Origin: Acidobacteriaceae bacterium
GTDB taxonomy: Bacteria > Acidobacteriota > Terriglobia > Terriglobales > Acidobacteriaceae
Direction of reading: 5' to 3'
Assembly: GCA_003140785.1 (NCBI GenBank)
Contig: PLKY01000040.1
Coordinates: forward strand, 1 to 7,101
DNA: 7,101 nucleotides
Position numbers and translations under genes: made by a program. Under the pieces are notes generated by a model that searched no databases, was not told where the DNA came from, and saw only the letters and a program-made list of their open reading frames with translations. This document shows, in pieces, positions 1 through 7,101 of the stretch (its first letter is position 1; each line of letters starts with the position of its first letter).

Positions 1-200
1 GGGGGGCTTAGGCGGCGGACCATGCCAGTAATAACCAAGTGAGCAACACCCGAGAGCACTGTTATAGAGGATGACGCGGGCGGGATGGGATCGTGCGTTC
101 CCACCCAAGCAGAGCTTGGATGGGGTACCCATCGTCGTGCTGTACCCATCATCGTACTGATCGTCGTACTGATGGATGCGTTGCGGATGCGCGATTTGGG
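1..200. other. Noncoding left end, no supported gene
   Basis: No open frame here has a plausible start context or recognisable product; the short frames running through it are also arginine-rich or antisense to the DHOD-like gene. Visible structure is limited to an imperfect stem (GGGATGGGA at 82-90 with TCCCACCC at 99-106, one bulged A), the tandem repeat at 125-170, and CCCGAGAGCAC at 49-59, which recurs at 216-226 inside the terminator. No tRNA or other RNA fold was recognised. Confidence 0.5.
125..170. repeat. Imperfect short tandem repeat in the noncoding left end
   Basis: Two adjacent 17-base units, GTACCCATCGTCGTGCT (125-141) and GTACCCATCATCGTACT (142-158), differ at two positions. 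They are followed by a 12-base partial unit GATCGTCGTACT (159-170). No protein-coding signal accompanies them. The repeat is beyond the operon terminator and has no recognised function. Confidence 0.55.
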
Positions 201-236
201 CCAGAAAAAGCGGTGCCCGAGAGCACCGCTTTCTGG
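201..236 (-). terminator. Rho-independent terminator after the nifJ/DHOD-like operon
   Basis: Read on the minus strand, a perfect 7-base-pair GC-rich stem GCGGTGC / GCACCGC (229-223 with 216-210) closes a 6-base loop. It is extended by A-T pairs and followed at once by five T residues (209-205). Outer CCAG/CTGG arms (236-233 with 204-201) can pair as well. It sits about 30 bases beyond the TAG at 265, where an operon terminator is expected. The mirror reading has only three T residues, so the signal points mainly to minus-strand transcription. Confidence 0.85.
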
Positions 237-264
237 AAACGCCAGTCCGGATTATTTGCAGCGG

Positions 265-1277
265 CTAGAAGGCGGCGACGGTTTGGCGCAGGCTGTAGGA
301 GCTGAGCGTCTTGATGTAGTTGCCGCGATCGAACGGGGACGTGTCGGGGACCGAGCGGCGACTGAGGCAGCCGCGTGTTTCCCAGAGTGACGTGTATTCG
401 CGCTTCTCTAGCCAATACTGCATGTCTGAAAGGACGCGGCCGATGTGTTCGATGCCGTGGATGTGCAGGGCTGAGGCCATCATGGTCATGTTGGCTCCTG
501 CCATGATGCTCTTCAACACATCTTCGGCGGAGTGAACGCCGCCGGTGATGGCGAGGTCGATGTTGAGATGGCCATAGAGGATCGCGGCCCAGTGCAGGCG
601 CGGCAGCAACTCGGATGGCGTGGAGAAGTGCAGGGTCGGACGGACTTCAAGGGTCTCGATATCGAAGTCGGGCTGGTAGAAGCGATTGAAGAGAACCACG
701 CCACGCGCGCCGGCATCCTGAAGACGAGCGACCAGATGGGGCAGGCTGGTGAAGGACTGCGAGAGCTTGACGGAAACCGGAACTTTGACCTCTTGGCAGA
801 CTTTCTCGACGAGTTCGAGGACGCGCAGCTCGATTTCGCTGGAGGTCTGGCTGCTGTCTGTTGCCAGCGCGTAGGTGTTCAATTCGATGGCGTCGGCTCC
901 CGCCGATTCCATCTCCCTGGCGAAGCGCACCCAGCCGCCGACCGTATTGCCGTTCAAGCTGGCAATGATCGGGATCTTGACTGCCGCTTTGGCGCGTCGC
1001 AGATGCTCGAGGTAGACTTCCTGCGTCATGCGGTAGTCGCTCTGGTCGGGCAGGTAATCGAGCGATTCGGCGAAGGATTCGGTGCCGCGCGACAGATCTT
1101 CATCGAGCGCTCGCGATTCGAGCGCCAGTTGTTCTTCAAAGAGAGATGTAAGGACGATTGCAGACGCGCCTACGTCCTCCATCCGGCGAATGTTGTCGAG
1201 CGATTCGGAGAGTGGCGTGGAGGACACGACGATCGGTCCGTTTAATTTGAGACCCAGATAGCGGGTTGAGAAATCTA

Positions 1278-1281
<4 letters not shown>
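265..1281 (-). CDS. Dihydroorotate dehydrogenase-like flavoprotein, coupled to PFOR
   Basis: A 338-residue TIM-barrel protein of the dihydroorotate dehydrogenase/FMN oxidoreductase superfamily. Visible barrel landmarks are the N-terminal 'LKLNGPIVVSSTPLS' (11-25), 'IPIIASLNG' (103-111), 'ADAIELNTY' (129-137), 'VPVSVKLS' with Lys172, 'VVLFNRFYQPDFD' (195-207) and the FMN-phosphate-type loop 'AITGGVHSAEDV' (244-255). The start at 1281 is chosen because GGAGGT lies 5 bases upstream; a longer in-frame extension would run back into nifJ and has no family resemblance. The start overlaps the nifJ stop by four bases (ATGA), implying translational coupling. The usual DHOD active-site segment (Asn-x-Cys/Ser with a following Pro-Asn) is replaced by NTYALATD, and only two cysteines (162, 305) are present, so there is no Fe-S cluster. 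From memory it resembles the 'dihydroorotate dehydrogenase-like' group found beside nifJ in acidobacteria and cyanobacteria. A role in pyrimidine synthesis is unproven; substrate and electron acceptor are unknown. Confidence 0.9.
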
Positions 1282-4907
<3,626 letters not shown>

Positions 4908-4998
4908 GCCACCCTGAATCCTGCACGCAGGACTCCGCGCCTAAACGATTGGAACGGCTATAGGATTCGGGGGATTTGGGGCATTTCACCCAACGGAT
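4908..4998. other. 91-base intergenic gap, phosphoesterase to nifJ
   Basis: This noncoding gap between the phosphoesterase stop and the nifJ start contains the palindrome above and a weak 5-base-pair hairpin TTGGG/CCCAA at 4976-4993. That hairpin is not followed by T residues on the minus strand, so it is not a convincing intrinsic terminator. A TATAGC near 4961 on the minus strand could be a poor -10 box, but no matching -35 at normal spacing was found. Whether nifJ has its own promoter or is read through from the phosphoesterase cannot be decided here. Confidence 0.5.
4919..4932. repeat. 14-base palindrome in the nifJ leader
   Basis: The sequence TCCTGC-AC-GCAGGA is a perfect 6-base inverted repeat around a 2-base centre, ending 11 bases before the nifJ start codon. 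The loop is too short for a stable hairpin with all six pairs, so a site for a dimeric DNA-binding protein is as plausible as an RNA structure. No known regulator consensus is recognised. One arm also contributes AGGA, a possible but distant ribosome-binding element. Confidence 0.4.
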
Positions 4999-5955
4999 TC
5001 AAGGGGCCGGGATCTCAAACCGGTCTTTTGTTTCAAATCGGGCTGCCGACGCTGACGGATCCGCCACTCGAATCATCTCGCCCTTGAGGCCCAGCTTGCC
5101 CAAGGTCAGCCTGACGTAGCCGTAATTGGGAAAAGCTCCCTCCCGATACAGATCCCCCTGCGCCCTCACCACCGGCCGAGGTTTTGCCCCGCCGCCGCCC
5201 TCCACCAGATACGTAACGCCATTCTCGAGAAACCGTTCATAGTTGTGAATGTGTCCAGTTGAAACCACGATACGGACTGGCCTCCGCAGATGCACCGTCT
5301 CCAAATAGTTCTCGAGCGCGATCTCATTCGGACGCGGATTGTGATCGTCATCCGGCGCTGCCTGCACGTCGGCTACCGGTGGATGGTGCAGATTGAGGAA
5401 GACAAACTGCACCGTCGGCGCAAGATTGTCGAGCTGCCCCTGGATCCAGCCCCTCTGATCGCTTCCTGGCAGCAACGAAGATGCACTGTCCAGGTTCAGC
5501 ACAAAAACACGCGACCCTAGCGCCACCGAATACCAGCGCTTGCCCCGCAAAGCCGGAAATTCGTTCCACCAGTTCTCCAGGCATTGCCGCTCCACGCCGT
5601 GAAACTCGTGATTGCCCAGCGCCGGCGTGATCAGCAGGTGTTCGGTGCGCCAGAGCTCCGTCTCGGCATGGTAAACCACGTAATCGTTGGCCGCGCCGCC
5701 GTTCCACGGAAGGTCGCCGCTCACCAAAACCAGATCCGGCTTCTCTTTCGCGATCTCGGCCACCAACCAGCGCCGGACTTTTGGATTGGTCGCGGTTTCG
5801 TTCGTCGGATCGGTGAACCGCGTGTCGCCATAGGCAATGATCACCGGCGATGCGGCCAAATCCTTCTCAGCGACACGAATGAGCGGCTGGGGCGCCTCAG
5901 CGGCAAAGCATAGCGTTGCAGCGCACCAGACCGCGATTCGTATCCGTATCCGCAT
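4999..5955 (-). CDS. Secreted purple-acid-phosphatase-like metallophosphoesterase
   Basis: A 318-residue calcineurin-like phosphoesterase, probably hydrolysing phosphomono- or diesters outside the cytoplasm; the substrate is unknown. The N-terminus MRIRIRIAVWCAATLCFAAEA is a short signal peptide (basic n-region, hydrophobic 8-18, likely cleavage after an Ala near 19-21). Metal-site motifs in order: 'AYGDTRF' (41-47, Asp43), 'SGDLPWN' (79-85, Asp81), 'GNHEFHG' (114-120, Asn115/His116), 'LNLHHPP' (188-193) and 'GHIHNYERF' (234-242, His235/His237). GHxHxYER is characteristic of the purple acid phosphatase branch, but motif I has Arg45 where many family members have His, and motif II lacks the family's usual Asp/Tyr. 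The start at 5955 is chosen because it opens the signal peptide; the longer in-frame extension is arginine-rich shadow of the upstream gene. It lies 4 bases after the propeller stop, with only a weak AAGCGG upstream, so it is probably translated from the same mRNA. Confidence 0.88.
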   Translation of the reverse strand: MRIRIRIAVWCAATLCFAAEAPQPLIRVAEKDLAASPVIIAYGDTRFTDPTNETATNPKVRRWLVAEIAKEKPDLVLVSGDLPWNGGAANDYVVYHAETELWRTEHLLITPALGNHEFHGVERQCLENWWNEFPALRGKRWYSVALGSRVFVLNLDSASSLLPGSDQRGWIQGQLDNLAPTVQFVFLNLHHPPVADVQAAPDDDHNPRPNEIALENYLETVHLRRPVRIVVSTGHIHNYERFLENGVTYLVEGGGGAKPRPVVRAQGDLYREGAFPNYGYVRLTLGKLGLKGEMIRVADPSASAARFETKDRFEIPAP

Positions 5956-5959
5956 CCGC

Positions 5960-6964
5960 TTAATTGCGCTCCACCACCAGCACCGTGAAAGTTCCTGGCT
6001 TCGGTTTCGGCCGGCCGCCGCCGGACGCTTCCATCTCCGCCGCCGATAGGAACAACCGTTTGCTCTTCGGATCCATCGCCATGGTCTTCGCACTCTTCTG
6101 CGTCTCAATATCGCCCACGGACTCGTATTCATTCGCGCTCTTCTGATGCACCACCGATACCGTGCCGCCGCCATTCGAGGCGAAGATCAAATGATTGTCC
6201 GCATCGAACGCTACCGCATCCACGCGCTCGCCGATGGGAAGCGTGGTGATCACTTTCCCATTCGTTGCATCCATCACCGCCAGCACTTTGCTGCGGCAGC
6301 CAATGAACAGCCTGGAGTTCGCCTTATCCATGGCCAAGCCCGTAGGCGTCTTGCATCCCGTGATCGGATACTTCTGCTTCACCGCCAAGCTCGCCGGATC
6401 GAATTGCACCACCTGCGCGGATTCCTCCAGATTCACGAACCCGTTGCCTTTTCCATCCACCACGCCGGCTTCCGCTCCGCCACCCAGCTTGACCTCGCCG
6501 ATCACGGTCTCTTTCGCGGGGTCAATCGCCGTGATCACTTCGCCATCGCCATGGCACACCAGCACGCGCTTGGTCTTCGGATCGTAAAACACAAAGTCCG
6601 GATCCTTCGCCACTGGAATCTTCTTGATGGTTTTGAATGTGTTGGTATCGAAAACCGAAACCGTGGCATCCCCACCGTTGGTCACGAATCCGCGATGCAA
6701 CTCCGGAACAATGGCCGCGCCATGCACGCCCGGCGTAGGTTCCACCTTGCCCAGCACCTTTCCGGAATCGGCATCCAACACGTCCATTTGAGTTCCGTGC
6801 GAAACGTACAGCCGATTCGCGGACCCATCGAACACAATGTAATCGAAGCCTCCGTCGCCGGGCACCGGATATCGTTTCGTTACCTTGAAACCAGGAGCAT
6901 CCGCAGCAAAGCAACCTGCCGCGAGCAAAACCATCGTCGAAAAGCTGGCAATCTTGGAAATCAT
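5960..6964 (-). CDS. Secreted YncE/YVTN-family beta-propeller protein
   Basis: A 334-residue exported protein built of about seven repeats of roughly 40-45 residues. Each repeat carries a pattern like 'xxDxxxxRLYVxxG..VxVxDxxTxKVxxxIPVG', for example 'DGSANRLYVSHG' (46-57), 'VFDTNTFKTIKKIPV' (94-108), 'DKANSRLFIGC' (203-213) and 'DATNGKVITTLPIG' (222-235). This is the YncE/YVTN seven-bladed propeller; the C-terminal strand 'GTFTVLVVER' would close the ring with the N-terminal strand. Such proteins are usually periplasmic or surface binding scaffolds; no catalytic motif is seen and the ligand is unknown. The start at 6964 gives the signal peptide MISKIASFSTMVLLAAGCFAA; Cys18 after AAG makes a marginal lipobox, so it could be a lipoprotein. 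An alternative ATG at 7039 would precede the signal with an uncharacteristic leader. No clear Shine-Dalgarno is seen. The phosphoesterase follows after 4 bases. Confidence 0.88.
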   Translation of the reverse strand: MISKIASFSTMVLLAAGCFAADAPGFKVTKRYPVPGDGGFDYIVFDGSANRLYVSHGTQMDVLDADSGKVLGKVEPTPGVHGAAIVPELHRGFVTNGGDATVSVFDTNTFKTIKKIPVAKDPDFVFYDPKTKRVLVCHGDGEVITAIDPAKETVIGEVKLGGGAEAGVVDGKGNGFVNLEESAQVVQFDPASLAVKQKYPITGCKTPTGLAMDKANSRLFIGCRSKVLAVMDATNGKVITTLPIGERVDAVAFDADNHLIFASNGGGTVSVVHQKSANEYESVGDIETQKSAKTMAMDPKSKRLFLSAAEMEASGGGRPKPKPGTFTVLVVERN

Positions 6965-6970
6965 TCCGCG

Positions 6971-6976
6971 AGTATA
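6971..6976 (-). promoter_or_regulatory. Possible -10 box (TATACT) at the propeller start
   Basis: On the minus strand TATACT matches the sigma-70 -10 consensus at five of six positions and is separated from the ATG at 6964 by six bases. That spacing would put transcription initiation at or next to the start codon, giving a leaderless mRNA. No good -35 at 16-18 bases is seen, so the call is weak; a promoter farther upstream is also possible. Confidence 0.3.
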
Positions 6977-7076
6977 CCCAGTGAACCTGAAATTGCTCTT
7001 AAGTTTCCGCAGTGGGGCAGGATGCCATCCCAATGTCACTTAGTTTTCCCAGTGCTGGTATTTATCTGATAGGGAG

Positions 7077-7101
7077 TGGGGCGGACCCCAGGGCGGACCC
7101 C
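7077..7101. repeat. GC-rich direct/inverted repeat at the window edge
   Basis: GGGCGGACCCC occurs twice in tandem (7079-7089 and 7091-7101), separated by one A. Each copy is itself a GGG(G)/CCC(C) inverted repeat around CGGA. The array may continue beyond the window. It lies upstream of the propeller gene and could be an intergenic repeat family member or the tail of a terminator from the next gene. Its extent and copy number cannot be seen. Confidence 0.5.

Noticed and set aside
125..170. A CRISPR array made from the short repeats.
   Set aside because: The units are directly adjacent with no spacers, imperfect and too few, and no cas gene is present.
532..1245. A 237-codon plus-strand open frame opposite the DHOD-like gene.
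   Set aside because: It lies wholly within the DHOD-like gene, which has clear family motifs; the composition is that of an antisense shadow.
4976..4993. A hairpin after the phosphoesterase as a terminator.
   Set aside because: The stem is only five pairs with an 8-base loop and is followed by ATCCCCC, not a T tract, on the minus strand.
5956..6174. An N-terminal extension of the phosphoesterase.
   Set aside because: It would be arginine/tryptophan-rich, overlap the propeller gene, and place the evident signal peptide in the interior.
6146..7069. A 307-codon plus-strand open frame opposite the propeller gene.
   Set aside because: It is His/Arg-rich shadow sequence without a domain, while the minus strand encodes a signal peptide and propeller repeats.

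Overview
The window is GC-rich bacterial DNA with four complete protein genes, all on the minus strand. Read in transcription order from the right-hand end they are: a secreted YncE/YVTN-type beta-propeller protein (6964-5960), a secreted purple-acid-phosphatase-like metallophosphoesterase (5955-4999), a full-length one-chain pyruvate:ferredoxin/flavodoxin oxidoreductase (nifJ/PFOR, 4907-1278) and a dihydroorotate-dehydrogenase-like TIM-barrel flavoprotein (1281-265). No RNA gene, transposase, CRISPR array or phage gene was seen. Secreted YVTN propellers, a 'YGDTRFT'-type phosphoesterase and a PFOR paired with a DHOD-like protein together suggest an Acidobacteriota-like organism. That is recalled family knowledge plus inference; there is no ribosomal or other marker gene to settle it.

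Layout: bases 7101-6965 are a noncoding leader that begins with a GC-rich direct/inverted repeat cut by the window edge and ends in a TATACT box just before the propeller start codon. Propeller and phosphoesterase are separated by only 4 bases and form a probable two-gene unit of exported proteins. A 91-base gap with a small palindrome leads into nifJ. The nifJ stop and the DHOD-like start overlap as ATGA, and a strong Shine-Dalgarno (GGAGGT) precedes the second start, so these two are almost certainly one operon. A good rho-independent terminator (232-205) follows the DHOD-like stop by about 30 bases. Bases 1-200 hold no convincing gene, only short degenerate repeats.

How the genes work together: PFOR interconverts pyruvate + CoA and acetyl-CoA + CO2 with low-potential electrons carried by ferredoxin or flavodoxin. 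All the expected cofactor ligands are present. The overlapping DHOD-like gene is probably a functional partner, not a pyrimidine biosynthesis gene: it lacks the usual DHOD catalytic Cys/Ser context and has no Fe-S motif of its own. The exported propeller and phosphoesterase have no evident metabolic link to PFOR.

No clearly new defence or mobile system was found. The best leads are the PFOR/DHOD-like coupling, the altered motifs of the phosphoesterase and a few short noncoding sequence structures.
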